A stretch of 16,161 nucleotides of DNA from Alphaproteobacteria bacterium (GCA_003695135.1 RFIR01000511.1:1-16161); one strand, 5' to 3'; positions 7,977 through 15,342 are shown, counted from the first letter of the stretch. Numbers and translations are program-made. The notes: a model not told the origin generated them from the letters alone.

Positions 7977-8063
7977 CCGCCCGGGAGCGAAGCGATCCGG
8001 GCATGCGCCCGCCCGCCCCCTTGGCGGGTGCATTCGCGCCCACCCGGGCGGCCGCACGCCCTT
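7977..8063 (+). repeat. Structured intergenic repeat, copy B
   Basis: This is the second copy of the element at 7104-7190, in the same orientation, within the 139-base gap between the binding-protein stop and the ATPase start (both minus strand). The fold is kept despite base changes. The first hairpin is CCCGG 7980-7984 with CCGGG 7997-8001, where the T-A pair of copy A has been lost from both arms. The inner stem CGCCCGCC/GGCGGGTG keeps pairing through a G-T wobble. The outer stem GGGCATGCG has one mismatch. The central 19 bases (ATTCGCGCC...GGGCG) are identical in both copies. Confidence 0.85.
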
Positions 8064-8105
8064 GTGCGGGACGCGGGAAAGACGGGCACGAATTGCGGCA
8101 TGCGC

Positions 8106-9080
8106 CTAGCTTCCCGGCCGGAAGAAGACACCCTCGGGCAACTCCCTTGCCTGTCCCAGAAGCTTCTCGCCGCCCAGCTCGGCCATCAGCCGCAGCATGC
8201 GGTCGGCGGCCTTCTCGTCTACCGGGCCGGGGGCGGGGATGCCGGCGCGGAAGCCGGCCTTGAGCGCGGCGAACTGCGCATCGGTCCTGGCGTTCATGCG
8301 CGGGCGCAGCCGGTCCCATTCGGAGTCGTCCCGGGCCAGGATCTCCTTGGCCGCGCGCGAGGCCGCCGCCAGCCCGTTGACCAGCTCGGGATGGTCGCGC
8401 AGCAGCTCGCCGCGCACCACATAGCCCAGAAGCGGCGTGTCGGGATCGAGCCCCAGCGCCTGAGCCGCCTCGGCCACGTCGATCAGCTTGCGCATGCCCG
8501 CTGCCTCCATCCTGGCCATGAAGTGCCAGAAATTGATCGCCGCATCCACATCGCCCTTGAGCGCGGCCTTGAAGATCAGCGGCGGCGCGCCGAAGACCTG
8601 CTCGGTCCTCGCCACCAGATCCAGCCCGTATTCCTTCTGCGCATAGGCACGCAGGATCAGCCAGCTCTTGTCCAGCGGCCCGCCGGCGATGCCGATCCGC
8701 CCGCCTTCCAGATCGGCCAGTGTCTGTGCGCCGCTGCCGGCGGGCACCATCACCCCGCCCACCGCACGCGAATAGGGAATGAAGACATAGTCCCTGCCCG
8801 CGGCGCGTTCGCGCGCCACCCACAGCCAGTCGCTGACGATCACGTCGACCTCGCCGCCCTGAAAGGCGACCTTGGCCGCGGCGTTCCCGGCCACGTCGCG
8901 CACATCGAGCGTGAAGCCGTTGGCGCGGTCGAGCCGGTGATGCCGGATCACGTCGAGCTCCCAGTTGACGGTGCCGAATTTCAGCACCGCGGCGCGCAGC
9001 ACCGGGGTCTCGGCCAGCGCGGCGGCGCAGGTGACGGCCAGCGCCAGCAGCGTGCCGAAGATGTGTCTCATGGCGATCAT
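8106..9080 (-). CDS. Periplasmic substrate-binding protein, NitT/TauT (SsuA/NMT1-like) family
   Basis: The protein is 324 aa. The signal peptide is MIAMRHIFGTLLALAVTCAAALA, with cleavage expected before ETPVLR. The mature part has the periplasmic-binding-fold pattern of SsuA/TauA/NMT1-like proteins: LKFGTVNWELDVI near the start, GGEVDVIVSDWLWV, LADLEGGRIGIAGGPLDKSWL, then ALKGDVDAAINFWHF. It should deliver a small solute to a NitT/TauT-type importer whose ATPase gene follows, but no permease gene is nearby. It lies next to PQQ-associated transporter genes, so a role in alcohol or PQQ physiology is possible but unproven. Start: ATG 9080 lies 5 bases after GGAGG (9086-9090); ATG 9071 three codons in is the alternative. 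It is divergent from the livG operon. Confidence 0.85.
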   Translation of the reverse strand: MIAMRHIFGTLLALAVTCAAALAETPVLRAAVLKFGTVNWELDVIRHHRLDRANGFTLDVRDVAGNAAAKVAFQGGEVDVIVSDWLWVARERAAGRDYVFIPYSRAVGGVMVPAGSGAQTLADLEGGRIGIAGGPLDKSWLILRAYAQKEYGLDLVARTEQVFGAPPLIFKAALKGDVDAAINFWHFMARMEAAGMRKLIDVAEAAQALGLDPDTPLLGYVVRGELLRDHPELVNGLAAASRAAKEILARDDSEWDRLRPRMNARTDAQFAALKAGFRAGIPAPGPVDEKAADRMLRLMAELGGEKLLGQARELPEGVFFRPGS

Positions 9081-9094
9081 CCTCTCCTCCCTCC
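9081..9094 (-). promoter_or_regulatory. Strong ribosome binding site for the binding-protein gene
   Basis: Read on the minus strand this stretch is GGAGGGAGGAGAGG, directly in front of ATG 9080. The GGAGG at 9086-9090 sits 5 bases from ATG 9080 and 14 from ATG 9071, so it favours the longer protein. It is one of the strongest Shine-Dalgarno sites in the window, fitting the high expression expected of a binding protein. Confidence 0.6.
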
Positions 9095-9278
9095 GTTCGC
9101 GCGCCTTGAAAGGCGCGTTGGCGCGAGAATACGGCCCCGGCGCGAAATCTCCACCCCATTGCGCCCCGGCTGAGCAAGCGGCGGTGAAATCTGCCCCGCG
9201 AGGCGCGTCGCCTGCCCGGGGTCCACGCGCCGCAGGACCCGGCACCGTCGATCGTGATCATCAATCCGCTTGATATTT

Positions 9279-9290
9279 CCGTCGCGACGG
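9279..9290. promoter_or_regulatory. Perfect 12-bp palindrome in divergent promoter region
   Basis: CCGTCGCGACGG is a perfect palindrome, 47 bases before the livG start, inside the 256-base region separating two divergent operons (binding protein on -, livGFHM on +). It follows a TTGATA (9270-9275) that could be a -35 element, though no good -10 is seen at the right distance. A regulator site is plausible, but GC-rich DNA makes short palindromes common. Confidence 0.25.
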
Positions 9291-9336
9291 GCCATCCCCT
9301 AGAAAACGAACCAAAAAACAATCGGGGAGGGGCGCC

Positions 9337-10110
9337 TTGGCGACTGCGGCGCTGCAGATCGAGGATCTCACGAAGCACTATGGCGGCGTTCATGCTGTCG
9401 ACGGTGCCAGCTTCGAGATCCCGCAGGGTTCGATCACCGGGCTGATCGGGCCGAACGGGGCGGGCAAGACCACCTGCTTCAACATCATCGCCGGGGCCGA
9501 GCCGCCGACCTCGGGCCGGGTCATCTTTCAGGGCGAGGATGTCACCGGGCTGCCGACGCATCTGCTGTTTCACCGCGGCATCGTGCGCACCTTCCAGCTG
9601 CCCAAGGAATTCGCCAAGCTGACCGCGCTGGAAAACCTGATGGCCGCGGCACCCGACCAGCCGGGCGAGCGCATCCTCTTGAACTGGCTGTCCCCGGCGC
9701 AGGTGCGCGCGCGCGAGGCCGAGGTGCTGCGCCGCGGTGAGGAGACGCTGGAATTCCTCGGCCTCAGCCATGTGCGCGACGAGCTTGCCGGGTCGCTGTC
9801 GGGCGGGCAGAAGAAGCTTCTGGAACTCGGCCGCACCATGATGACCGACGCCAGGCTGGTGCTGCTCGACGAGCCGGGCGCCGGGGTCAACCCGACGCTG
9901 ATGAACCGAATCGCCGAGATGATCCGCACGCTCAACCGCGAGCGCGGCTACACCTTCTGCATCATCGAGCACGACATGGACCTGATCGCCAGCCTGTGCG
10001 ATCCGGTGATCGTTCTGGCCGAGGGCCGGGTGCTGACCCGCGGGCCGATGAGCGAGGTGCGCGAGGACCCGCGGGTGATCGACGCCTATTTCGGCGGAGA
10101 GCTGGTGTGA
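9337..10110 (+). CDS. livG: Branched-chain amino-acid-type ABC transporter ATPase LivG
   Basis: The protein is 257 aa with Walker A GPNGAGKT at 38-45, the LivG-type RTFQLPKEFAKLTALENL after the Q-loop, signature LSGGQKKLLELGR from 154, Walker B LVLLDEP at 174-180, the GAGVNP loop and H-loop H212 in EHDMDLI. It is one of two ATPases powering a HAAT-family importer (leucine/isoleucine/valine, or related amides or urea) with LivF, LivH and LivM. The start is TTG 9337, preceded by GGAGGGG at 9326-9332; no in-frame ATG or GTG lies between it and the first conserved strand. It is the first gene of a five-gene operon with its promoter in the upstream 256-base gap. The stop overlaps the livF GTG. Confidence 0.93.
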   Translation: MATAALQIEDLTKHYGGVHAVDGASFEIPQGSITGLIGPNGAGKTTCFNIIAGAEPPTSGRVIFQGEDVTGLPTHLLFHRGIVRTFQLPKEFAKLTALENLMAAAPDQPGERILLNWLSPAQVRAREAEVLRRGEETLEFLGLSHVRDELAGSLSGGQKKLLELGRTMMTDARLVLLDEPGAGVNPTLMNRIAEMIRTLNRERGYTFCIIEHDMDLIASLCDPVIVLAEGRVLTRGPMSEVREDPRVIDAYFGGELV

Positions 10111-10817
10111 CCGTTCTGGCGCTGGAGCATATCGATGCCGGCTATGGCGACACTGCCATCCTGCACGACATCTCGCTGCAGGTGGAGCGCGGCGAGATCG
10201 TGGTTGTCATCGGCCCCAACGGTGCGGGCAAGTCCACCGCGCTGAAATCCGTCTTCGGGCTGCTCAACATCACCGCCGGCCGCGTGGTGCTGGAGGAGAG
10301 CGAGATCACCAACACCCCGCCCGAGCAGGTGGTGCGGCTGGGCGTTTGCTACGTGCCGCAGACGGGCAACGTCTTCGTCAATCTCTCGGTGCAGGAAAAC
10401 CTCGAGATGGGCGCCTTCGTGCGCAGCGACGATTTCCGGCCGCGGCTCGACGAGATCTATGCCATGTTCCCCGATCTGGCCGAGAAGCGCCGCCAGCCCG
10501 CGGGCAGCCTGTCGGGCGGCCAGCGCCAGATGGTGGCGATGGGCAAGGCGCTGATGCTGGAGCCGAAGATCCTGCTGCTGGATGAGCCGACCGCCGGGCT
10601 CAGCCCGAAATATCGCGGCGAGATCTTCCAGACCGTCAAGGCGATCAACGCCACCGGCGTGCCGATCCTGATGGTCGAACAGAACGCCAAGCAGGCGCTG
10701 GGCATCGCCGACCGCGCCTATGTGCTGGTCGACGGGGAAAACCGTCACACCGGCACCGGGCCGGAGCTTCTGGCCGATCAGGAGGTGGCGCGCATGTTCC
10801 TGGGGGCAAAGGGATGA
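10107..10817 (+). CDS. livF: Branched-chain amino-acid-type ABC transporter ATPase LivF
   Basis: The protein is 236 aa with Walker A GPNGAGKS at 36-43, a Q-loop region YVPQTGNVFVNLSVQENL, signature LSGGQRQM from 135, Walker B ILLLDEP at 155-161 and the LivF-specific VEQNAKQAL where Q192 replaces the switch histidine. It pairs with LivG to drive the LivHM permease. GTG 10107 overlaps the livG stop (GTGA), giving a start directly before the first beta strand and implying translational coupling. An in-frame extension further upstream would run inside livG and has no family support. Confidence 0.93.
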   Translation: MTVLALEHIDAGYGDTAILHDISLQVERGEIVVVIGPNGAGKSTALKSVFGLLNITAGRVVLEESEITNTPPEQVVRLGVCYVPQTGNVFVNLSVQENLEMGAFVRSDDFRPRLDEIYAMFPDLAEKRRQPAGSLSGGQRQMVAMGKALMLEPKILLLDEPTAGLSPKYRGEIFQTVKAINATGVPILMVEQNAKQALGIADRAYVLVDGENRHTGTGPELLADQEVARMFLGAKG

Positions 10818-10833
10818 AGCGGGGTCGCCTCTG

Positions 10834-11727
10834 ATGTGGGAGTTCGTCAATTTCTACTTCATCCCCGGGCTGGTGCTGGGCTGCATCTACGCGCTGGGTG
10901 CGCTCGGCATCTCGCTGACCTTCGGCATCCTGCGCTTTGCCAATTTCGCCCATGGCGAGATCATGATGCTGGGCGCCTATTTCACCTTCACCATCATGGG
11001 GCTGACCGGCTGGCACCCGCTGGTCGCCGCGCTGCCCTCCATGGCGCTGGCCGCGCTCCTGATGCTCTATCTCGACCGGCAGTTCTTCCGCCCGTTCCGC
11101 GACTCGCCCACCATCATGCTGGTGATCGCCAGCTTCGGGCTGATGCTGATGATCCGCTCGGCAGTGTGGGTGTTCTACGGCACCCAGTCGAAACCGCTCC
11201 TGCGCGGCTTCCAGAGGCCGACGCAGTATCTCGACGGGGCGATCCAGTTTCCCGACAAGCATCTGTGGATCTTCCTGACCACCATCGTCATCATGCTGGC
11301 GATCTGGTACCTGCTGACGCGGACCAAGATCGGCAAGGCGATGCGCGCGGTCTCCGACAGCCCCGAGCTGGCCAAGCTGACCGGCATTCCGGTCGAGACG
11401 GTGATCCGCGCCACCTGGATCGTCGCCGCCTGCAGCGCGGTGGCGGCGGGGGTGCTGCTGGCCATCGACAGCCAGCTCGATTCGCTGATGGGCTTCAAGA
11501 TGCTGCTGCCGATGTTCGCCTCGGCGATTCTCGGCGGCATCGGCCGGCCCTTCGGCGCGGTGCTCGGCGGGCTGGTGATCGGCGTGGCCGAGGAGCTGTC
11601 GGCCTATCCCTGGATCGGGGTCGAGCCGCTGCTCAACCCGGCCTACAAGACCGGCATGGCCTTCGCGATCATGGTGGTGATGCTGATCTGGCGGCCGTCG
11701 GGCCTGTTCAAGGGGCGGGTGTTCTGA
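10834..11727 (+). CDS. livH: Branched-chain amino-acid-type ABC permease LivH
   Basis: The protein is 297 aa and very hydrophobic with roughly eight membrane helices. It begins MWEFVNFYFIPGLVLGCIYALGALGISLTFGILRFANFAHGE, the LivH pattern in which FANFAHGE-type residues are highly conserved. GKAMRAVSDSPELAKLTGIP is the cytoplasmic coupling loop that docks on the ATPases, and FASAILGGIGRPFGAVLGGL is also typical. It forms the inner-membrane channel with LivM. ATG 10834 is 16 bases after the livF stop, with only a modest GGGG at 10821-10824 as ribosome site. The stop overlaps the livM start (TGATG). Confidence 0.94.
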   Translation: MWEFVNFYFIPGLVLGCIYALGALGISLTFGILRFANFAHGEIMMLGAYFTFTIMGLTGWHPLVAALPSMALAALLMLYLDRQFFRPFRDSPTIMLVIASFGLMLMIRSAVWVFYGTQSKPLLRGFQRPTQYLDGAIQFPDKHLWIFLTTIVIMLAIWYLLTRTKIGKAMRAVSDSPELAKLTGIPVETVIRATWIVAACSAVAAGVLLAIDSQLDSLMGFKMLLPMFASAILGGIGRPFGAVLGGLVIGVAEELSAYPWIGVEPLLNPAYKTGMAFAIMVVMLIWRPSGLFKGRVF

Positions 11728-12740
11728 TGGAAGAACTGGCAGGCTACGGCAACTACATCGTCTCGTCGCTGCTGACCATGGGCGGCATCTACGCCATCCT
11801 GACCCTGGGGCTCAACATCCAGTGGGGATTCACCGGCCTCTTCAACGCCGGCATCGCCGGCTTCATCGCCGTGGGCGCCTATGTCTTCGCCATCCTGACC
11901 AAGGGACCGGCTGCCGAGCATCTGGGCGGCTACGACCTGCCGCTGCCGCTGGGCGCGATCGCGGCGATGATCGTGGCGGCCATCATCGCCTGGGCCATCG
12001 GCAAGATCTGCATCCGGCTGCGATCGGACTATCTCGCCATCGCCACCATCGGCATTGCCGAGATCCTGCGGCTGATCCTGAAGAACGAGACCTGGGCGAC
12101 CAACGGCCCGCGCGGCATCAGCGGCGTCGACAAGGCCTTCGAATGGCTGCCGCGGCCATGGGGCGACATCGCCTTCATGGTCACGATCCTGCTCACCGTG
12201 CTGGTCATCTATCTGCTGCTCGAACGCGCCTGGCGCTCGCCCTGGGGCCGGCTGACCACCGCCATTCGCGACAACGAGGATTCGGCCCGCGCGGCCGGCA
12301 AGGATGTCGAGACCTTCCGCCTGCAGAGCTTCGTGATCGGGGCGGCGATCATGGGGCTGGCCGGCGCCTATCTGGCGCAGGTGCAGAAATTCATCGGCCC
12401 CGATTCGACCGATCCCACCACCACCACCTTCCTGGCCTGGGTGATGCTGATCGCCGGCGGATCGGGCAACAATCGCGGCGCGGTGCTGGGGGCGTTCCTG
12501 CTCTGGACCGTCTGGTCGGCGACCCAGATCGTCACCGGCTGGCTGCCGCAGGAAATCATCGTGTTCGGCCACCCGATCGAGAACGTGCCCGTGCGTTCCA
12601 CCTATCTGCGGATCTTTCTGATCGGGCTTGTCCTGCAGATCGTTTTGCAGCGATATTCGGCCGGTATCCTGCCGGAGACGCGCCCCGCCGTCGCTGGCAA
12701 GTCGGGGAAGACGGGGCTTGAACCAGGGAGAACGACATGA
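11727..12740 (+). CDS. livM: Branched-chain amino-acid-type ABC permease LivM
   Basis: The protein is 337 aa with about nine or ten membrane segments. Family landmarks are TLGLNIQWGFTGLFNAGIAGFIAVGAY near the N terminus, LRSDYLAIATIGIAEILRL in the middle, the coupling loop TAIRDNEDSARAAGKDVETFRLQSF, and AGGSGNNRGAVLGAFLLW. It is the partner of LivH. The start ATG 11727 shares a base with the livH stop and has AAGGGG about 11 bases upstream. The hydrophilic tail (about 20 residues after QRYSAGILPE) ends in the ATGA overlap with the binding-protein gene. Open frame extends upstream through livH, but it is only a shadow. Confidence 0.94.
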   Translation: MEELAGYGNYIVSSLLTMGGIYAILTLGLNIQWGFTGLFNAGIAGFIAVGAYVFAILTKGPAAEHLGGYDLPLPLGAIAAMIVAAIIAWAIGKICIRLRSDYLAIATIGIAEILRLILKNETWATNGPRGISGVDKAFEWLPRPWGDIAFMVTILLTVLVIYLLLERAWRSPWGRLTTAIRDNEDSARAAGKDVETFRLQSFVIGAAIMGLAGAYLAQVQKFIGPDSTDPTTTTFLAWVMLIAGGSGNNRGAVLGAFLLWTVWSATQIVTGWLPQEIIVFGHPIENVPVRSTYLRIFLIGLVLQIVLQRYSAGILPETRPAVAGKSGKTGLEPGRTT

Positions 12741-13927
12741 GGAAACTACTTCTCGCCGGCGCTGCCGCGCTGGTGGCTGCCGGCGCCCAGGCCGGCGAAA
12801 TCAAGGTCGGCTCGGCCGGCGGCTTTACCGGGCCGATCGCCGAGCTCATCGCGGCGGTGCAGACCGGGCGCGAGCTGGCCGCGAAGCATGTCAACGAACA
12901 GGGCGGCCTTCTGAACGGCGACAAGATGGTGCTGGTCATCGGCGACAGCGCCTGCGATTCCAAGGCCGGCGTCGACGCCGGCACCAAGCTGGTCAATGTC
13001 GATCAGGTCGTCGCGATCGTCGGGCCCAGCTGCTCGGGCGCGACGCTGGCCATGGTGCAGTCGGTGACCATTCCGGCCGGTGTGGTCAACATCTCCGACA
13101 GTGCCACCTCGCCGGCGATCACCAATCTCGATGACAACGATCTGGTGTTCCGCGATGCGCCTTCGGATGCCTATCAGGGCGTGGCGCTGGCGAAATACGT
13201 GCTGGACAGCGGCGTGAAGACCGTCGCCGTGACCTATTCCAACGACGACTACAATGCCGGGCTGGGCAAGGAATTCATCAAGGCCTACAAGGAAATGGGC
13301 GGCACGGTGGCGGCCGAGCAGGTGCATGAGCCCAACAAGGCCTCCTACCGCTCGGAGGTGGCCACGCTCGGCGCGGCCAAGGCCGAGGCGCTGGTGCTGT
13401 TTGCCTATTACGGCTCGTCGGGCATCACCATCATCCGCAACAGCCTCGAGACCGGCGCCTACACCAAGTTCTTCGGCGCCGACGGCATGGTGCATGAGGA
13501 GATCATCAACCAGCTCGGGGCCGATGCGCTGAAGGACGCCGCCTTCACCACCTCGGGTGCCGATGATACCACCGGCGGCTGGAAGGCCTACATGAAGGTG
13601 GCCAAGGAGCTCGAGGCGCCGACGGCGCCCTATGTGCCGAACGCCTATGACGCCACCTTCCTGATCGCGCTCGCGATCGAGAAGGCCGGTGCCCCTGACC
13701 GCTCCAAGATCTCCGCCGCGCTGCGCGAGGTAGCCAACCCGCCGGGCGAGATCATCCTGCCGGGCGAATGGGCCAAGGCCAAGCGGCTGATCGCCGAGGG
13801 CAAGGACATCAATTACGAAGGCGCCACCGGCAGCGTGGACTTCGACGAGCATGGCGACGTGCCGGGCATCTACTCGCTCAACACCGTCAATCCCGATGGC
13901 ACCTTCAACGTCGTCCTGCTGAAATAG
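12737..13927 (+). CDS. Branched-chain amino-acid-type ABC periplasmic binding protein (LivJ/LivK family)
   Basis: The protein is 396 aa with the signal peptide MRKLLLAGAAALVAAGAQA (cleavage before GEIKVG). The mature protein has the type I periplasmic-binding fold of LivJ-like proteins: GGFTGPIAELIAAVQTGRELAAKHVNEQGG, VVAIVGPSCSGATLAM, IPAGVVNISDSATSPAI and YSNDDYNAGLGKEF. C73 and C99 could form the disulfide seen in LivJ-type proteins. The ligand is uncertain (branched-chain amino acid, other amino acid or amide), since key pocket residues cannot be judged by eye. It has AGGGAG at 12725-12730, six bases before ATG 12737, inside the end of livM. It is the last gene of the operon and is followed by a strong GC hairpin. 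Confidence 0.92.
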   Translation: MRKLLLAGAAALVAAGAQAGEIKVGSAGGFTGPIAELIAAVQTGRELAAKHVNEQGGLLNGDKMVLVIGDSACDSKAGVDAGTKLVNVDQVVAIVGPSCSGATLAMVQSVTIPAGVVNISDSATSPAITNLDDNDLVFRDAPSDAYQGVALAKYVLDSGVKTVAVTYSNDDYNAGLGKEFIKAYKEMGGTVAAEQVHEPNKASYRSEVATLGAAKAEALVLFAYYGSSGITIIRNSLETGAYTKFFGADGMVHEEIINQLGADALKDAAFTTSGADDTTGGWKAYMKVAKELEAPTAPYVPNAYDATFLIALAIEKAGAPDRSKISAALREVANPPGEIILPGEWAKAKRLIAEGKDINYEGATGSVDFDEHGDVPGIYSLNTVNPDGTFNVVLLK

Positions 13928-13948
13928 CCGGGCGGGGAAACCGACTGC

Positions 13949-13974
13949 GGGGCCGGGGAATCGCCCCCGGCCCC
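13949..13974 (+). terminator. GC-rich hairpin after the liv operon
   Basis: GGGGCCGGGG at 13949-13958 pairs perfectly over 10 bp with CCCCGGCCCC at 13965-13974 around a six-base loop, 22 bases past the binding-protein stop. No T-tract follows, only more C. It is positioned like a terminator or an mRNA 3' stabiliser for the liv transcript, possibly Rho-assisted. Confidence 0.5.
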
Positions 13975-13977
13975 CCC

Positions 13978-14000
13978 TGCAATGCCATGAGGCAATTGCA
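13978..14000 (+). other. Second hairpin between liv and kps genes
   Basis: TGCAATGCC at 13978-13986 pairs with GGCAATTGCA at 13991-14000 around an ATGA loop, 9 bp with one bulged A. It begins four bases after the preceding GC hairpin, so the two form a tandem structure in the 157-base gap before kpsE. It could assist termination of the liv transcript or lie in the 5' leader of the capsule genes. Confidence 0.4.
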
Positions 14001-14084
14001 ATCACCTCCGCGCAGGACGATATGTGATCCGGGCCCCGCCGCCGGAGGAGCCCGTGAAAGAGACAGGCGCGGAACCTGATCCGG

Positions 14085-15338
14085 ATGACGGACAGCAAGG
14101 CCGAAATCATCGAGGCACGCCGCAAGGCGGCGATCGAAAGCCGCCGGATCGCGCAGGAACGGGCGCGCCGGCAGGCGATGAAGGAGGCGATGGAGGCGCA
14201 GCCGGTGCTCGCCGGCGGCGGGGTGCCGGCGCGTCTGCGGATGCGGCACCTGCTGGTGGCGCTCAGCTTCGTCTTCCTGTTCGTGCTGCCTTCCGCGCTG
14301 GTGGTCGGCTATCTCTACACCCGGGCGGCCGACCAGTATGTCTCGCGCGCGCAGTTCAGCGTCTCCGATGACGGCTTCATCCTGCCCTCCGGTTTCATCG
14401 ACCAGATCCTGGAGCCGCAATCGCTGCAGGCGACCGATACCGACATCCTGTTTGCCTACATCAACAGCCAGGCGATGGTCGAACGGGTCGATGCCAGGCT
14501 CGATCTGCGCCGTATCTATCGCAAGCAGTCCGAGCGCGATCCGGTGCTGGGCTTCGGCGACAGCGACGCGATCGAGGATCTCCTCAGCTACTGGCGGCGC
14601 ATGATCGACGTGACCTATGAGCCGCGCCAGGGCATCATCGGGGTGCGCGCACGCGCCTTCACGCCGGAGGATGCGCTGCGCATCTCGCGCGCGATCGTCG
14701 ATGAATCGCACCGGCTGATCAACGCCCTGACCCGAACCGCGCGCGAGGATGCGGTACGATATGCGAAGGTCGATCTGGAGGAGGCGCGCCGCCGGCTGGA
14801 GGCGGACTGGGCGCGGCTGCGCAGGTTCCGCGACGAGAACCGGGTGGTCCTGCCCACCGCCGATGCCCAGCTGCAGCTGAACGTGATCGGGGCCTTGCGC
14901 GGGCAGCTCAACCAGGCGCTGGTCGAGCGCGCGCAGCTCACCGCCACCACGGTGGCGCAGGATCCGCGTCTGGTGCGGATCGACCGCCATATTGCCGCGA
15001 TCGGCAATGAGATCGCCCGGCTCAGGGCCGAGCTTGCCGCCGAAACCGACTCGCGCACCGGGAAATCGGTGATCGGCATCCTCAGCGCCTACGAGGCGTT
15101 GCTGGTCGATGTCGAGTTTTCCCGCAAGGCCTATCTCTCGGCGCTGGCCGGGCTCGATGTCGCACGCATTCAGGCGCGGCGCATCTCGCGCTATCTCAAG
15201 GTGCATGTCCAGCCCACCCTGCCGCAAAGCCCCGAATATCCGGACCGGCTGGTCCTCAGCCTGCTGATCCCGTTCCTGCTGCTGGTGAGCTGGGTGATCA
15301 TGGTGCTGATGGCCTACAACGTTCGTGACCGGAAATAG
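14085..15338 (+). CDS. kpsE: Capsule polysaccharide export inner-membrane protein, KpsE-like
   Basis: The protein is 417 aa with a KpsE/Wzz-like (PCP) layout. It has a basic cytoplasmic N terminus rich in Arg, Lys, Ala and Glu (about 1-54, likely helical), a membrane helix at about 55-78, then YVSRAQFSVSDDGFI, typical of KpsE/BexC/CtrB proteins. A large periplasmic domain follows with coiled-coil character around 225-260 (VDLEEARRRLEADWARLRRFRDE and nearby), PQSPEYPDR before the second helix, and that helix at about 389-411. It bridges the KpsMT ABC exporter to the outer-membrane KpsD porin. The kpsT gene follows after four bases. ATG 14085 has a poor ribosome site; frame 0 upstream is stopped at 14055, leaving no better start. 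The long N-terminal tail is longer than I expect for E. coli KpsE. Confidence 0.87.
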   Translation: MTDSKAEIIEARRKAAIESRRIAQERARRQAMKEAMEAQPVLAGGGVPARLRMRHLLVALSFVFLFVLPSALVVGYLYTRAADQYVSRAQFSVSDDGFILPSGFIDQILEPQSLQATDTDILFAYINSQAMVERVDARLDLRRIYRKQSERDPVLGFGDSDAIEDLLSYWRRMIDVTYEPRQGIIGVRARAFTPEDALRISRAIVDESHRLINALTRTAREDAVRYAKVDLEEARRRLEADWARLRRFRDENRVVLPTADAQLQLNVIGALRGQLNQALVERAQLTATTVAQDPRLVRIDRHIAAIGNEIARLRAELAAETDSRTGKSVIGILSAYEALLVDVEFSRKAYLSALAGLDVARIQARRISRYLKVHVQPTLPQSPEYPDRLVLSLLIPFLLLVSWVIMVLMAYNVRDRK

Positions 15339-15342
15339 TCCG

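Noticed and set aside
7104..8063. CRISPR array or IS element suggested by repeated palindromes
   Set aside because: There are only two copies, far apart, with a normal gene between them, no regular spacers, no transposase and no target-site duplication seen.
9120..9150. Possible sigma-54 promoter (TTGGCGCGAGAATAC)
   Set aside because: It lacks the conserved GC/TTGC spacing of the -24/-12 consensus.
7882..9972. 696-codon minus-strand open frame across the binding-protein gene and livG
   Set aside because: It runs through the intergenic control region and lies antisense or out of frame to two well-supported genes; no coherent family.
10836..11726. Open frame extending upstream of livM through livH
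   Set aside because: It is an alternate-frame shadow of livH; LivM homology begins at ATG 11727.
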